Source: Bacillus tuaregi
Lineage (GTDB): Bacteria > Bacillota > Bacilli > Bacillales > Cytobacillaceae
Direction of reading: 5' to 3'
Assembly: GCF_900104575.1 (NCBI RefSeq)
Contig: NZ_LT629731.1
Span: 2,863,805-2,927,804, forward strand
DNA length: 64,000 nt
This document shows positions 44,143-56,074 of the stretch, in pieces (position 1 is the first letter of the stretch; each line of letters begins with the position of its first letter). Position numbers and translations under genes: made by a program. The notes beneath the pieces are model-generated. The model made no database searches and was not told the DNA's origin. It was given only the letters and a program-made list of their open reading frames with translations.

Positions 44143-44520
44143 ATGAGAGGGAAACCCATCCTATTATTGGCTTCTACATTATTGTTAATCATTTCTTGTG
44201 ACAAAAGAGAGCCGCAGCATTCATTAAATGTTGACCATAATACAAAGCAAATTGTATTTTTTTCCGATGATAAGGCTTTAGAGCAAGAGGTTTCCTATTA
44301 TGATGCCATAATCGAGTTGAAGCAGGAATATCCAGAGGAGATGAAACACATGAAAATTCTCTCGGCTTCAGAACTGGACGAGTATGGTAATCTCTTTAAA
44401 GTCGATCATTGCCCCGCACTGCTTGTATATTATCGCAACAAGGTCATCGTCGAAATAGAAGGGAAAGCTTCAACAGCGGATATTATTTCATCCATTTCAA
44501 GGGTTTTATCTTCCTCCTAG
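44143..44520 (+). CDS. Thioredoxin-like lipoprotein without CxxC
   Basis: A 125-aa lipoprotein with a short signal peptide and lipobox IISC (Cys near 19). The rest has a thioredoxin-like layout: strand KQIVFFSDDK, helix, MKILSASELDEYGNLFKV, then CPALLVYYRNKVIVEIEG with a Pro at the cis-Pro place and a final helix. The catalytic CxxC after the first strand is missing; only one Cys (HCP) remains near 89. It is not a standard disulfide reductase and may bind a ligand or be structural. It is convergent with pdhD. Confidence 0.68.
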   Translation: MRGKPILLLASTLLLIISCDKREPQHSLNVDHNTKQIVFFSDDKALEQEVSYYDAIIELKQEYPEEMKHMKILSASELDEYGNLFKVDHCPALLVYYRNKVIVEIEGKASTADIISSISRVLSSS

Positions 44521-44567
44521 AAATGCTGATAATGTCCGTTTTACTATATATGGGGGATAGAGACATG

Positions 44568-44596
44568 AAAAAAGCTGGCGAAATGCCAGCTTTTTT
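44568..44596. terminator. Terminator of the pdh operon
   Basis: AAAAAAGCTGGC pairs perfectly with GCCAGCTTTTTT between pdhD and the convergent lipoprotein gene. Confidence 0.9.
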
Positions 44597-44598
44597 CA

Positions 44599-46008
44599 TT
44601 ATTTCACTATATGGATTGGACTGCCTAAAGCAACCTCTGCTGTTTCCATGGTAATTTCACCAAGAGTTGGATGAGCATGTATTGTCATAGCAATGTCCTC
44701 AGCTGTCATTCCTGCCTCAATCGCTAAGCCTAACTCAGATATCATGTCAGATGCGCTAGCGCCTGCAATCTGAGCACCAATTACAATCCCGTCGTCTTTT
44801 CTTGTAATAAGCTTCATAAAACCGTCTGTGCTATCTAATGAAAGAGCACGGCCATTTGCAGCAAACGGGAATTTCGCTGCTACTATCTTAATCCCTTCAT
44901 CCTTCGCCTGCTGTTCAGTATATCCAACAGAAGCCAGCTCAGGTTCAGAGAAAACAACCGCAGGAATGCCTAAATAGTCAATTTCGGACGGATGTCCAGC
45001 GATAGCCTCTGCAGCAATTTTAGCTTCATATGATGCTTTATGTGCAAGTTGCGGTCCAGGAACAATATCACCAATTGCATAGATATTGCTGATATTTGTA
45101 CGGCACTGCTTATCTATTTCAATAATGCCGCGATCAGTCATTTTCACACCAATTTGTTCAAGACCCATTTCATCTGTGTTCGGACGACGTCCAACCATGA
45201 CGAATAAATAATCCGCTTCAATTTTCTGTTCTTCGCCCTTCACTTCAAATGTTACAACAACACCATTATCCGTTTCTTCGACACCTTTTGCACTTGCCTT
45301 CGTGAAGAATTCTACCCCTTTGCTCTTCATATTACGTTTAACAAGTGAGGTCATCTGCTTTTCAAATCCAAGCAATATATCATCAGCACCTTCAATAACC
45401 GTAACCTGTGTACCGAAGTTTGCGTAAGCACCACCTAGCTCTAAGCCGATAACGCCCCCACCGATTACAACGATCTTCTCTGGAATTTCATCTAATGCTA
45501 AAGCACCAGTTGAATTTAAGATACGCTTGGAATATTTAAACGCAGGTAATTCAATTGGACGTGATCCAGTTGCAATAATCGCATTTTTGAAATTATAAGT
45601 TTGTGATGAATTCTCACCGATTACACGAAGTGAATTATTATCAACGAAATAAGCTTCACCGTAAGCAATATCAACTTTATTTCCTTTTAATAAACCTTCA
45701 ACTCCACCAGTCAGCTTCTTCACAACACTTGACTTCCACGCTTGCACTTTAGAAAAATCAACTGTTACATTATCGGCATTAATACCAAACTCAGCTGAAT
45801 GTTTAGCTGTTTCGTAACGATGCCCCGCTGCGATAAGTGCTTTAGAAGGAATACATCCAACATTTAAGCAAACACCGCCGACTATATTTTTTTCTACAAT
45901 CGTTACTTTTTGTCCTAACTGCGCTGCACGAATAGCCGCAACGTATCCGCCAGGGCCAGCACCAATTACTATTGTATCTGTTTCAATTGGAAAATCTCCG
46001 ACTACCAT
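44599..46008 (-). CDS. pdhD: Dihydrolipoyl dehydrogenase (E3)
   Basis: FAD enzyme that reoxidises the E2 lipoyl groups and passes electrons to NAD+. 469 aa. The FAD loop [19 protein letters not shown], the redox disulfide [14 protein letters not shown] (about 42-55), the NAD loop [12 protein letters not shown] and the C-terminal HAHPTLGE with the catalytic His are present. It is last in pdhABCD, three bases after pdhC. Confidence 0.97.
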   Translation of the reverse strand: MVVGDFPIETDTIVIGAGPGGYVAAIRAAQLGQKVTIVEKNIVGGVCLNVGCIPSKALIAAGHRYETAKHSAEFGINADNVTVDFSKVQAWKSSVVKKLTGGVEGLLKGNKVDIAYGEAYFVDNNSLRVIGENSSQTYNFKNAIIATGSRPIELPAFKYSKRILNSTGALALDEIPEKIVVIGGGVIGLELGGAYANFGTQVTVIEGADDILLGFEKQMTSLVKRNMKSKGVEFFTKASAKGVEETDNGVVVTFEVKGEEQKIEADYLFVMVGRRPNTDEMGLEQIGVKMTDRGIIEIDKQCRTNISNIYAIGDIVPGPQLAHKASYEAKIAAEAIAGHPSEIDYLGIPAVVFSEPELASVGYTEQQAKDEGIKIVAAKFPFAANGRALSLDSTDGFMKLITRKDDGIVIGAQIAGASASDMISELGLAIEAGMTAEDIAMTIHAHPTLGEITMETAEVALGSPIHIVK

Positions 46009-46011
46009 TTA

Positions 46012-47298
46012 TTACGCCTCCATTAGCAATAGTTCTGGGTCATTAAGTAAACGTTTAATATGATTTAAGGCATTTTGTGCTGTAGCACCATCAATCATAC
46101 GGTGATCAAAGCTTAATGATAAAGAAAGTACAGGAGCTGCTACGATTTCTCCATCTTTAACAACTGGCTTTTCCGCAATTCTTCCGATACCAAGAATAGC
46201 CACTTCCGGATGATTGATTACAGGTGTGAACCATTGTCCACCAGCAGAACCGATATTGGAAATTGTACATGATGCACCCTTCATTTCATCAGGAGCAAGC
46301 TTTCCATCACGTGCTTTAACAGCAAGTTCATTAATTTCATTTGAAATATTAAAGATAGATTTGCGATCAGCATCTTTTACTACTGGTACTAATAGACCTT
46401 TTTCTGTGTCAGCTGCTATTCCAATATTATAATAATGCTTATGGATGATTTCATTATTAGCATCATCAAGCGATGTATTAAGTGCAGGGAATTCACGTAA
46501 TGCACTCGTTAAGGCTTTAACAACATAAGGTAAGAAAGTTAATTTAATTCCTTTATTAGCAGCAACTTCTTTGAATTTTTTACGATTTGCAACAAGTTTC
46601 GTTACATCCACTTCATCCATTAAGGTTACATGCGGTGCAGTATGTTTAGAATTTACCATTGCTTTCGCAATCGCTTTTCGGATACCGCTCATTTTTTCAC
46701 GAGTCTCTGGGTATTGTCCCTCTGGAATAACAGGTGCTTGAACATTAGCGGTTTCTTCTGCTTTTGTTTCAACAGCTGGTGCATCTTCCGCTACAGCTGC
46801 TGGAGCTCCGCCGTTGATGAATGCTTCAATATCTTGTTTTGTAATACGTCCGTTATTCCCGCTTCCAGGAACCATTCGGATATCTACACCTTTTTCACGA
46901 GCATATTTACGAACAGATGGCATTGCTACGATATGGCGATTAGGTGCCACTTCCGCTGGAGCAGCTTCTACATTAGAAGCTGCCTCGGCTTTTGGCGGTT
47001 CCTCCTGTGCTTTCGGCTGTTCGTCTGATTCATCACCTTTAAATTGTAAGTCCTCATATCCAGGTGCATCAAATTTAATTAGCACCTGTCCCACTGTTGC
47101 AACGGTACCTTCACCAACTAATACTTCCTCTACCGTTCCTTCTACTGGAGACGGAATTTCAACAACAGCCTTATCATTTTGGACTTCACACAATACGTCA
47201 TCCTCTTGGACTTTATCTCCCGGTTTTACAAACCATTTTACTATTTCACCTTCATGGATACCTTCACCTATATCAGGCATTTTAAATTGAAAAGACAT
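46012..47298 (-). CDS. pdhC: Dihydrolipoamide acetyltransferase (E2)
   Basis: Core of the pyruvate dehydrogenase complex. 428 aa: one lipoyl domain (about 1-80, lipoyl-Lys in [12 protein letters not shown]), an Ala/Pro/Glu-rich linker, the E1/E3-binding domain (about 120-165, [15 protein letters not shown]), a second linker, and the acetyltransferase domain (about 200-428) with the catalytic DHRMIDG. A 132-nt gap with a long hairpin separates it from pdhB. Confidence 0.97.
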   Translation of the reverse strand: MSFQFKMPDIGEGIHEGEIVKWFVKPGDKVQEDDVLCEVQNDKAVVEIPSPVEGTVEEVLVGEGTVATVGQVLIKFDAPGYEDLQFKGDESDEQPKAQEEPPKAEAASNVEAAPAEVAPNRHIVAMPSVRKYAREKGVDIRMVPGSGNNGRITKQDIEAFINGGAPAAVAEDAPAVETKAEETANVQAPVIPEGQYPETREKMSGIRKAIAKAMVNSKHTAPHVTLMDEVDVTKLVANRKKFKEVAANKGIKLTFLPYVVKALTSALREFPALNTSLDDANNEIIHKHYYNIGIAADTEKGLLVPVVKDADRKSIFNISNEINELAVKARDGKLAPDEMKGASCTISNIGSAGGQWFTPVINHPEVAILGIGRIAEKPVVKDGEIVAAPVLSLSLSFDHRMIDGATAQNALNHIKRLLNDPELLLMEA

Positions 47299-47358
47299 TG
47301 ATCATTAACCTCCTATAGCATCATGTCTAAAGTAGTTGTTCTCTTAATAAAAGCATAT

Positions 47359-47418
47359 GCCCTGTTGTTTGTTATAGCTTACTTTATCATTGTAATACCA
47401 GCACAAAACATACAGGGC
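47359..47418 (-). other. Hairpin in the pdhB-pdhC gap
   Basis: GCCCTGT (47359-47365) pairs with ACAGGGC (47412-47418), with an AT-rich interior. This could set E1:E2 stoichiometry by processing or partial termination, or flank an internal promoter. Confidence 0.45.
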
Positions 47419-47430
47419 AATGAATAATGA

Positions 47431-48408
47431 TTAAAACGTTAATACCTTTTTAGCTGTTTCGATTACATCTTTAAAGTTTGGCAGCCAGACAGCTTCTGCC
47501 TGCGGGAACGGAAATACTGTATCAGGTGCCGCAACACGCAATACAGGCGCTTCTAAACTTAGGATTGCACGGTCATTAATTTCAGCTACTACCTGTGCGG
47601 CAATCCCCGCCTGTTTTTGTGCTTCCTGAACAACGATTGCACGACCAGTTTTTTCAACAGAAGCAATAATCGTATCTATATCAAGCGGTGCAACTGTTCG
47701 TAAATCAATCACTTCAGCCGAATAACCTTCTTTTTCAAGTTCTTCCGCAGCCTTTAATGACTCATGAACCATTGCTCCATAAGTAATGATGGAAACATCT
47801 TTTCCTTCACGTTTCACCTCAGCTTTACCTAGAGGAATTGTATATTCTTCTTCAGGAACCTCCTGACGGAATGAACGATATAGCTTCATATGTTCTAGGA
47901 AGACAACTGGGTCATTATCACGAATTGCAGAGATTAATAGTCCTTTTGCATCATAAGGTGTTGAAGGAATGACTACCTTTACTCCTGGCGATTGAGCCAT
48001 AAGCCCTTCTAAACTGTCCGCATGCATATCAGGAGTATGAACTCCACCACCAAATGGTGCACGAATGGTTACCGGAGCATGATATTTACCACCTGTACGG
48101 TAGCGTAAACGCGCTAATTGACCAGCAATTTGATCAAATACCTCAAAAACAAAACCGAAAAATTGGATTTCTGGAACAGGACGATAGCCTTGCAAGGATA
48201 AACCGAATGCTAATCCGCCAATTCCTGATTCGGCAAGCGGTGTATCAAATACGCGATCCTCACCAAACTCCTGATGAAGCCCTTCAGTGGCACGGAACAC
48301 ACCGCCATTTACGCCAACGTCTTCTCCAAAAATTAATACATTTGGATCATTGCGCAGTTCTGTACGTAACGCATCCGTGATTGCTTGAATCATTGTCATT
48401 TGCGCCAT
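47431..48408 (-). CDS. pdhB: Pyruvate dehydrogenase E1 beta subunit
   Basis: Beta chain of the thiamine-diphosphate dependent E1. 325 aa with the usual [13 protein letters not shown] start, the [15 protein letters not shown] block, and the C-terminal transketolase fold. It starts three bases after pdhA and works only as an alpha2-beta2 tetramer with it. Confidence 0.97.
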   Translation of the reverse strand: MAQMTMIQAITDALRTELRNDPNVLIFGEDVGVNGGVFRATEGLHQEFGEDRVFDTPLAESGIGGLAFGLSLQGYRPVPEIQFFGFVFEVFDQIAGQLARLRYRTGGKYHAPVTIRAPFGGGVHTPDMHADSLEGLMAQSPGVKVVIPSTPYDAKGLLISAIRDNDPVVFLEHMKLYRSFRQEVPEEEYTIPLGKAEVKREGKDVSIITYGAMVHESLKAAEELEKEGYSAEVIDLRTVAPLDIDTIIASVEKTGRAIVVQEAQKQAGIAAQVVAEINDRAILSLEAPVLRVAAPDTVFPFPQAEAVWLPNFKDVIETAKKVLTF

Positions 48409-48411
48409 GGC

Positions 48412-50228
<1,817 letters not shown>

Positions 50229-50783
50229 ATGCTTACAATGGATGATATTATCCGCGATGGACATCCAACTTTAAGAAAAACTGCTGTTGAAGTCAGCTTA
50301 CCTGCTTCTGATGAAGACAAGAAAATCCTAAATGAGTTATTAGAATATGTTCAAAATAGCCAGAATCCAGATATATCCGCAAAGCATGGTTTGCGTCCTG
50401 GAGTCGGTTTGGCAGCACCGCAAATTAATGTTTCAAAAAGAATGATTGCTGTTCACGTGACAGATGAAAACGATAAGCTTTACAGCTACGCCCTCATCAA
50501 TCCCAAAATAATCAGCCATTCTGTCGAAAAGTCTTTTCTAGCTTCTGGTGAAGGCTGCTTATCTGTCGATGACCCCTATCCAGGCTACGTACCTAGACAT
50601 GCAAGAGTAACAGTAAAAGGGTATAATGTTGAAGGAACGGAAGTAAAACTTCGCTTAAAAGGACTCCCCGCAATCGTTTTTCAGCATGAAATTGACCATC
50701 TAAATGGAATCATGTTTTACGATCATATTGATAAATCAAATCCAATGAAGGAACCTGAAAACGCAATAAAAATTGGACGTTAA
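50229..50783 (+). CDS. def: Peptide deformylase
   Basis: Removes the formyl group from nascent proteins; metal enzyme of the Gram-positive type II class. 184 aa. Motif 1 GVGLAAPQI (about 59-67), motif 2 EGCLSV and motif 3 QHEIDHLNG (about 154-162) supply Cys and two His ligands. GAAGGAAG lies upstream of the ATG. Corresponds to ykrB/defB position. Confidence 0.96.
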   Translation: MLTMDDIIRDGHPTLRKTAVEVSLPASDEDKKILNELLEYVQNSQNPDISAKHGLRPGVGLAAPQINVSKRMIAVHVTDENDKLYSYALINPKIISHSVEKSFLASGEGCLSVDDPYPGYVPRHARVTVKGYNVEGTEVKLRLKGLPAIVFQHEIDHLNGIMFYDHIDKSNPMKEPENAIKIGR

Positions 50784-50785
50784 CC

Positions 50786-50810
50786 AAAAAGGCAGCTAGC
50801 TGCCTTTTTT
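50786..50810 (+). terminator. Terminator after def
   Basis: Palindrome AAAAAGGCAGCTAGCTGCCTTTTT right after the def stop (shown by arms AAAAAGGCAGC and GCTGCCTTTTT). Confidence 0.88.
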
Positions 50811-50957
50811 CTTACAATTAAAATTCTTTAATATCATCCCCGCATCTCTACCTTCAATTAGATTAAATTCCATGTTTCTCCATGCAATGTTTCCTGTTTT
50901 TAGACAAAGAATATAACTAAAAAGGAGAATAAATCTTTTTTAAACAGCCATTTCTGC

Positions 50958-50985
50958 TTTACTTTGTACTAGGATTGTTTAAAAT
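50958..50985 (+). promoter_or_regulatory. Putative promoter of a tiny ORF
   Basis: TTTACT (50958-50963), 16 bp, TAAAAT (50980-50985), upstream of the 23-codon ORF at 51008. Confidence 0.5.
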
Positions 50986-51007
50986 AGAAATAAGGAGATG
51001 AGCCACA

Positions 51008-51079
51008 ATGTTAAAGAAGCTGAAAAAAAAGCTTTTAAAACAGTGGAACGATATGTTGCGAAAAAAATCAATTGCCTGA
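51008..51079 (+). CDS. Tiny basic amphipathic peptide, 23 aa
   Basis: A 23-codon ORF, MLKKLKKKLLKQWNDMLRKK then SIA, strongly basic and amphipathic as a helix (Leu on one face, Lys on the other). GGAGATGAG lies nine bases upstream, a promoter-like pair precedes it and a strong terminator follows eight bases after the stop, so it looks like a complete stand-alone transcription unit. It is reminiscent of small basic Fur-regulated peptides or type I toxins, but I do not recognise it; it could also be a regulatory RNA with an incidental frame. Confidence 0.55.
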   Translation: MLKKLKKKLLKQWNDMLRKKSIA

Positions 51080-51086
51080 TTTATTT

Positions 51087-51126
51087 GAGCCCTTCACACT
51101 TCGAAGGGCTCCTTCCTTATTTTTTT
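51087..51126 (+). terminator. Terminator after the tiny ORF
   Basis: GAGCCCTTC pairs with GAAGGGCTC, followed by a T-rich tail (TTCCTTATTTTTTT). Confidence 0.85.
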
Positions 51127-51284
51127 CCAACAGCAAAAGTAAAGTGCACCGCCCATGACCGGAACTTAACTTATCATCATCAAACGGCTATACTAAAAGG
51201 AAATTGGAAAGAATGAAAAAACATATATTATGATTGTTTTTTTATAAAAATAATTAGTTGAAAAGGGATTAAGGAGTGATTTGT

Positions 51285-51494
51285 GTGATTTATAAGGTAT
51301 TTTTCCAGGAATCAAAAAACCAAGTACCAGTGCGTGAAAAGACAAAAACGATTTATATTGAAGGCGAAACAGTAAGGGAAATACGCCAAAAGCTAAAAGA
51401 CCATCCTTACAATATTGAATTTGTTAGTCCTATCAATGGAGCATTTTTAGAATATGAACAACAGAATGAAGATTTTAAAGTATTGGAGATATAA
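51285..51494 (+). CDS. rpoY: RNA polymerase epsilon subunit RpoY (YkzG)
   Basis: Small accessory subunit of Gram-positive RNA polymerase, 69 aa. IYKVFFQESKNQVPVREKTK and NIEFVSPINGAFLEYEQQ are diagnostic. The GTG at 51285 is preferred: AAGGAG lies eight bases upstream and the length equals the family's; a GTG at 51276 overlaps that site. Its stop lies three bases before rnjA, so the two are coupled. Confidence 0.93.
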   Translation: MIYKVFFQESKNQVPVREKTKTIYIEGETVREIRQKLKDHPYNIEFVSPINGAFLEYEQQNEDFKVLEI

Positions 51495-51497
51495 ATA

Positions 51498-53165
51498 ATG
51501 AAATTTGTAAAAAATGATCAGACTGCTGTATTTGCCCTGGGCGGTCTCGGGGAAATCGGTAAAAATACGTATGCAGTTCAATTTCAGGATGAAATCATTC
51601 TCATTGATGCCGGAATTAAATTTCCAGAGGATGAATTGCTTGGTATCGATTATGTGATACCTGATTATTCCTACCTAGTAAAAAATGAGGAAAAGATTAA
51701 AGGTCTTTTTATCACCCATGGTCATGAGGACCATATCGGCGGGATTCCCTATTTACTTCGCCAAATTAACATTCCAATATATGGAGGAAAGCTGGCATTA
51801 GGACTCCTGCGTAATAAATTAGAAGAACATGGCCTTTTAAGACAAGCCAAGCTCCATGAAATTAAAGAGGATGATGTGGTTAAATTCCGCAAAACATCGG
51901 TTACTTTTTTCCGTACGACACATAGCATTCCAGATTCATACGGTATTGTAGTCAAAACTCCTCCAGGACAGGTCGTTCATACAGGTGACTTTAAATTTGA
52001 TTTTACACCAGTAGGAGAACCGGCTAATTTAACCAAGATGGCGGAGATTGGTAAGGAAGGTGTTCTTTGCTTACTATCCGACAGTACAAATAGTGAAATA
52101 CCAAATTTTACTATGTCTGAAAGACGCGTCGGAGATACCATTCATGATATTTTCCGAAAAGTACAAGGACGGATTATATTCGCTACCTTTGCTTCAAATA
52201 TTCACCGACTACAGCAGGTAACAGAAGCAGCGATTGCGAACGGCCGCAAGATAGCTGTGTTCGGTCGAAGTATGGAAGCAGCTATCAATATTGGTCTTGA
52301 TCTTGGTTATATTCGTGCTCCAAAGGATACGTTTATCGACGCCCAGACCATTAACCGCCTACCTGCCGATCGGGTTACGATATTGTGTACCGGAAGTCAG
52401 GGAGAACCGATGGCAGCATTATCGCGAATAGCTAATGGTACACACCGTCAAATTCAAATTATTCCTGGTGATACAGTTGTATTTTCCTCATCACCTATTC
52501 CTGGAAATACAATCAGTGTTAGCCGTACCATTAATATGCTGTTTAGAGCTGGAGCAGAGGTTATCCATGGAAAGTTAAGTGATATTCATACCTCTGGTCA
52601 TGGCGGACAAGAAGAACAAAAATTAATGCTTCGTTTGATTAAGCCAAAATTTTTCATGCCTATCCACGGTGAATATAGAATGCAGATTATGCATGCGAAA
52701 TTAGCCGTTGATTGTGGTGTTGAGGAAGAAAACTGTTTTATTATGGATAACGGAGAAGTACTTGCCCTCAGCGAGGATCAAGCTAGAGTAGCTGGTAAAG
52801 TGCCTTCCGGTAATGTATATATTGATGGAAGCGGTATCGGTGATATTGGTAATATTGTCCTGCGTGACCGACGAATCCTCTCTGAGGAAGGGCTTGTTGT
52901 GGTGGTGGTCAGCATCAATATGAGGGATTTTAAAATAGCAGCCGGTCCTGATATTATCTCACGAGGATTTGTCTATATGAGAGAATCGAGCGATTTAATT
53001 AATGATGCCCAGGCTCTCATTACAAAACATCTAAATAAAGTAATGGAACGACGAACAACACAGTGGTCAGAAATCAAAAATGAAATAACGGATACACTTG
53101 CCCCATATTTATACGAAAAAACAAAACGTCGTCCAATGATTTTACCGATTATTATGGAAGTGTAG
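51498..53165 (+). CDS. rnjA: Ribonuclease J1
   Basis: Metallo-beta-lactamase/beta-CASP endo- and 5'-exoribonuclease, central to mRNA turnover. 555 aa. The metal site motif [10 protein letters not shown] (about 73-82), the beta-CASP block and the late [11 protein letters not shown] block are present. It follows rpoY by three bases. In B. subtilis RNase J1 contacts GapA with help from SR1P, whose gene lies 9 kb to the left. Confidence 0.97.
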   Translation: MKFVKNDQTAVFALGGLGEIGKNTYAVQFQDEIILIDAGIKFPEDELLGIDYVIPDYSYLVKNEEKIKGLFITHGHEDHIGGIPYLLRQINIPIYGGKLALGLLRNKLEEHGLLRQAKLHEIKEDDVVKFRKTSVTFFRTTHSIPDSYGIVVKTPPGQVVHTGDFKFDFTPVGEPANLTKMAEIGKEGVLCLLSDSTNSEIPNFTMSERRVGDTIHDIFRKVQGRIIFATFASNIHRLQQVTEAAIANGRKIAVFGRSMEAAINIGLDLGYIRAPKDTFIDAQTINRLPADRVTILCTGSQGEPMAALSRIANGTHRQIQIIPGDTVVFSSSPIPGNTISVSRTINMLFRAGAEVIHGKLSDIHTSGHGGQEEQKLMLRLIKPKFFMPIHGEYRMQIMHAKLAVDCGVEEENCFIMDNGEVLALSEDQARVAGKVPSGNVYIDGSGIGDIGNIVLRDRRILSEEGLVVVVVSINMRDFKIAAGPDIISRGFVYMRESSDLINDAQALITKHLNKVMERRTTQWSEIKNEITDTLAPYLYEKTKRRPMILPIIMEV

Positions 53166-53180
53166 TACATGATAAGAATG

Positions 53181-53208
53181 AAAAAAGCACCTAATAGGTG
53201 CTTTTTTT
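53181..53208. terminator. Bidirectional terminator rnjA/ktrC
   Basis: AAAAAAGCACCTA pairs with TAGGTGCTTTTTT between convergent genes, overlapping the ktrC stop. Confidence 0.88.
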
Positions 53209-53863
53209 ATAACACTTTTTTCTCAAATCGGTTGATATCTGCATCTGCCCCGATGACAATAAGAATATCCTTTTCATGGATGATTTCGTTCGCCTGTGGT
53301 GAAACAATGATTTCATTACTTCTTTTTATTGCAACGATGTTAATTCCATATTTAGCCCGTATGTCTAAATTAATAATGGAATGGCCATCAATTTTTTCAC
53401 TCGCAACAATCTCTACGATACTGTGCTCCTCAGAGAGCTCCAAATAATCAAGAACGCTATTGGAAATCATATTATTCGCAATTCGTTTCCCCATATCGCG
53501 CTCTGGGTGTACAACGTGATTAGCGCCAATTTTCAAAAGTACCTTTTCATGGTAGTCATTTTGTGCTTTGACCGTAATATTCTTTACCCCGAGCTCCTTT
53601 AAAATAATAGTAGTTAATATGCTTGCTTGAATATTATCACCTATGGCAACAATTACATGATCAAAGTTACGTATTCCAAGACTTTTTAATACTTTTTCAT
53701 CAGTAGTATCACCCACAACTGCGTGTGAAGCAATAGCAGAAAACTCATTGACCCGGTCTTCGTTATTGTCAATTGCCATCACTTCCATTCCTTGTTCAGC
53801 AAGTGTACGGCAAATACTGCCTCCAAAACGACCTAAGCCTATTACTGCAAATTCCTTTTTCAC
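53207..53863 (-). CDS. ktrC: Potassium channel gating subunit KtrC (RCK protein)
   Basis: Cytosolic ring-forming RCK protein regulating a KtrB/KtrD-type K+ channel. 218 aa. RCK_N with the nucleotide loop VIGLGRFGGSICR (about 7-19) covers 1-125; RCK_C covers about 135-218 and binds c-di-AMP in relatives. The membrane subunit is not in the window. KtrC rather than KtrA is assigned from the rnjA neighbourhood (ykqB). Confidence 0.9.
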   Translation of the reverse strand: MKKEFAVIGLGRFGGSICRTLAEQGMEVMAIDNNEDRVNEFSAIASHAVVGDTTDEKVLKSLGIRNFDHVIVAIGDNIQASILTTIILKELGVKNITVKAQNDYHEKVLLKIGANHVVHPERDMGKRIANNMISNSVLDYLELSEEHSIVEIVASEKIDGHSIINLDIRAKYGINIVAIKRSNEIIVSPQANEIIHEKDILIVIGADADINRFEKKVL

Positions 53864-53966
53864 AATTCATTCCTCCAACAGTCTTACAAGCTATGTTCTT
53901 CATATTTTAGCATAAATACGCTTCATTATATGTATCATTTTTATCATATAATAAAAAGCAAGCAAT

Positions 53967-53995
53967 AAAAAAAACCGGTTTTTTCCCGGTTTTTC
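53967..53995 (-). terminator. Terminator after dapL
   Basis: AAAACCGG and CCGGTTTTT arms around TTTTTTC, followed by T-rich sequence on the minus strand. Confidence 0.8.
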
Positions 53996-53998
53996 TCT

Positions 53999-55120
53999 TT
54001 ATTCATTACCTTTATAATCGATATATTGACAAATCATTTTAACAGCTGTATCAATGGCTTTTTCATTCGGGTTAAGCATTGAATGATGAAGGCCATAATC
54101 TGATTCAACACCAAGCCAGAACATAAACCCAGGAATTTCCTTTAACATATATCCGAAATCCTCACCTGTCATGGCTTCTTTACATTCTATGACGTTAACG
54201 TCTGTTCTCTGCTCAACAAACTCCATAAACTCCCTTGTCAGCTTCGCTTCGTTATAGACCTGGTGATACATAACTCCGAAATCAATGTTTGCTTCACATT
54301 GGAACCCTACTTCTATCCCATTGACGATATCTTGAATTCGTTTTTTCACTTTATCCATTGACTCTACAGACAAGGTCCGAATGGTCCCTTCAAGTCTTGC
54401 TCTTTCAGCAATGATATTCTGTACAGTCCCACTTGTTATTTTACCTATCGTTATCACTGCACTATCAAGCGGATCAACATTTCTAGAAATAATTGTTTGT
54501 AGCTGGGTCACTAACGAACAGGCTGCAATAATCATGTCGTTTGTTTGATGTGGGAATGCCGCATGACCGCCTTTCCCTTTTAAGTCAATGAATAATTCAG
54601 ATGTATTGGCAAATAACAGTCCTTCTCTTATAGCAATTGTTCCAACCGGATATTCAGGCGCTATATGAAGGGCAAGAATCATATCTGGCATCCATTCCTT
54701 CATAATATCCGATTTTAACATTGGCTCCGCACCACCGGGGCCTTCTTCAGCAGGCTGAAAAATAAATAATAAATCATCCTTGATTGGACTAAGAACAAAA
54801 TGTGTTAATACCCCTAACGCAATCGACATATGGAAATCGTGCCCACATGCATGCATTTCAGTTTCATGCTTGGAGCAAAATTCGAGCCCTGTTTCTTCTA
54901 CTATCGGCAAGCCATCAATATCTGTTCGATAGCCAATTATTTTTTGCGGCTCTGTCCCTTTAACCTTTACAAAGATACCTGTTTCCCATTTTTTTATTTC
55001 CATTCTCTCTGTTGGAAGAGTTTGCAGGTAGGATAAAACATATGCTTGTGTTTTAAACTCTTGAAAGCCAAGCTCCGGAATTTGATGAAGATCACGGCGA
55101 ATTTGAACAAATGAACTCAT
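53999..55120 (-). CDS. dapL: N-acetyldiaminopimelate deacetylase (YkuR)
   Basis: M20-family metallo-amidohydrolase removing the acetyl group in the acetylated branch of lysine/diaminopimelate synthesis. 373 aa. Metal-ligand blocks: [36 protein letters not shown], and the late [14 protein letters not shown]. It follows dapH by 86 nt in the same direction. General hippurate hydrolase-like enzymes are similar, but the dapH partner fixes the role. Confidence 0.93.
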   Translation of the reverse strand: MSSFVQIRRDLHQIPELGFQEFKTQAYVLSYLQTLPTERMEIKKWETGIFVKVKGTEPQKIIGYRTDIDGLPIVEETGLEFCSKHETEMHACGHDFHMSIALGVLTHFVLSPIKDDLLFIFQPAEEGPGGAEPMLKSDIMKEWMPDMILALHIAPEYPVGTIAIREGLLFANTSELFIDLKGKGGHAAFPHQTNDMIIAACSLVTQLQTIISRNVDPLDSAVITIGKITSGTVQNIIAERARLEGTIRTLSVESMDKVKKRIQDIVNGIEVGFQCEANIDFGVMYHQVYNEAKLTREFMEFVEQRTDVNVIECKEAMTGEDFGYMLKEIPGFMFWLGVESDYGLHHSMLNPNEKAIDTAVKMICQYIDYKGNE

Positions 55121-55170
55121 TGCATGACACCTTCCTTTCCGTGTAATAGAGTGGGAAAATTCTGTAAAGA

Positions 55171-55196
55171 AAGCGTGAACTTATACGGTCCACGCC
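55171..55196 (-). terminator. Weak terminator-like hairpin after dapH
   Basis: GCGTG-AC and GT-CACGC arms followed by TTTCTTT on the minus strand; may only partly stop transcription before dapL. Confidence 0.5.
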
Positions 55197-55206
55197 TATG
55201 TCTTCA

Positions 55207-55917
55207 TTATAGCTGACGAAGCTCTTGCTTAATTTCAGTTTTTGATTTTGTTTTTTCATCGATTTCTTTAATGACGCGCGCTGGCGTACCTGCTACAACA
55301 GTATATGGAGGGACATCGTCAATAACGATCGCACCCGCTGCAACTACTGCTCCTTTTCCTACTGTAACACCTTCAAGTACAACACAATTTGCTCCAATGA
55401 CAACGTCATCCTCAACAATAACCGGTTTAGCGGATGGCGGCTCAATTACGCCTGCTAATACAGTTCCTGCCCCAATATGACAATTTTTCCCAACAGTAGC
55501 TCGTCCACCTAGTACCGCATTCATATCAATCATCGTGCCTTCACCGATAACGGCCCCAATATTGATAGAAGCTCCCATCATAATAACGGCATTATTACCA
55601 ATTTCAACTTGATCACGAATGATAGCACCTGGTTCAATTCTAGCATTGATATTTTTCATATCCAATAACGGAATAGCTGAATTTCTGCGATCATTTTCAA
55701 TCACATAATCCTCAATTTGTTCTTTATGCTCTTCAATTACCTGGTTAATTGTTTCCCATTCACCAAATACAACACCACTGTTTCCATTAATAAATGCTTT
55801 ACTGTTTGAGCCAAACTCTAAGCCTTCTAGATTACCTTTTATGTAAACTTTTACAGGTGTTGACTTCTTACTGTTTTGAATAAATGAGATGATTTCATTT
55901 GCATCCATCATGTTCAA
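55207..55917 (-). CDS. dapH: Tetrahydrodipicolinate N-acetyltransferase (YkuQ)
   Basis: First enzyme of the acetylated DAP branch; transfers acetyl from acetyl-CoA to tetrahydrodipicolinate. 236 aa. An N-terminal cap ([21 protein letters not shown]) is followed by hexapeptide repeats of the left-handed beta helix (about 90-215; [20 protein letters not shown]). AGGGGGTAAGGG lies upstream. In operon with dapL. Confidence 0.96.
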   Translation of the reverse strand: MNMMDANEIISFIQNSKKSTPVKVYIKGNLEGLEFGSNSKAFINGNSGVVFGEWETINQVIEEHKEQIEDYVIENDRRNSAIPLLDMKNINARIEPGAIIRDQVEIGNNAVIMMGASINIGAVIGEGTMIDMNAVLGGRATVGKNCHIGAGTVLAGVIEPPSAKPVIVEDDVVIGANCVVLEGVTVGKGAVVAAGAIVIDDVPPYTVVAGTPARVIKEIDEKTKSKTEIKQELRQL

Positions 55918-56025
55918 TTCCCTTACCCCCTATGTTTTCAATATATATATTGCTAGAAATTACTTTATCAAACAAAAGCATTGAAAACAAGCAAAAATAA
56001 CTGTATCTAGCACCGATTACTCATT

Positions 56026-56071
56026 AAAAAGGCTGACAAATACAGAGACAATGCTCTGCTTTGCCAGCATT
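56026..56071 (-). terminator. Terminator after the LysM-CAP gene
   Basis: GCTG-CAAA-CAGAG arms pair with CTCTG-TTTG-CAGC, followed by CTTTTT on the minus strand. Confidence 0.75.
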
Positions 56072-56074
56072 TAT

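Noticed and set aside
46630-47290. Two long plus-strand frames (132 and 158 codons) opposite pdhC
   Set aside because: They are antisense shadows of the Ala/Pro/Glu-rich pdhC linker; no ribosome site and no known family.
50998-51216. 72-codon frame overlapping the tiny basic-peptide ORF
   Set aside because: Its ATG lies directly against the GGAG site (no spacing), and the frame runs through the terminator hairpin at 51087-51111.
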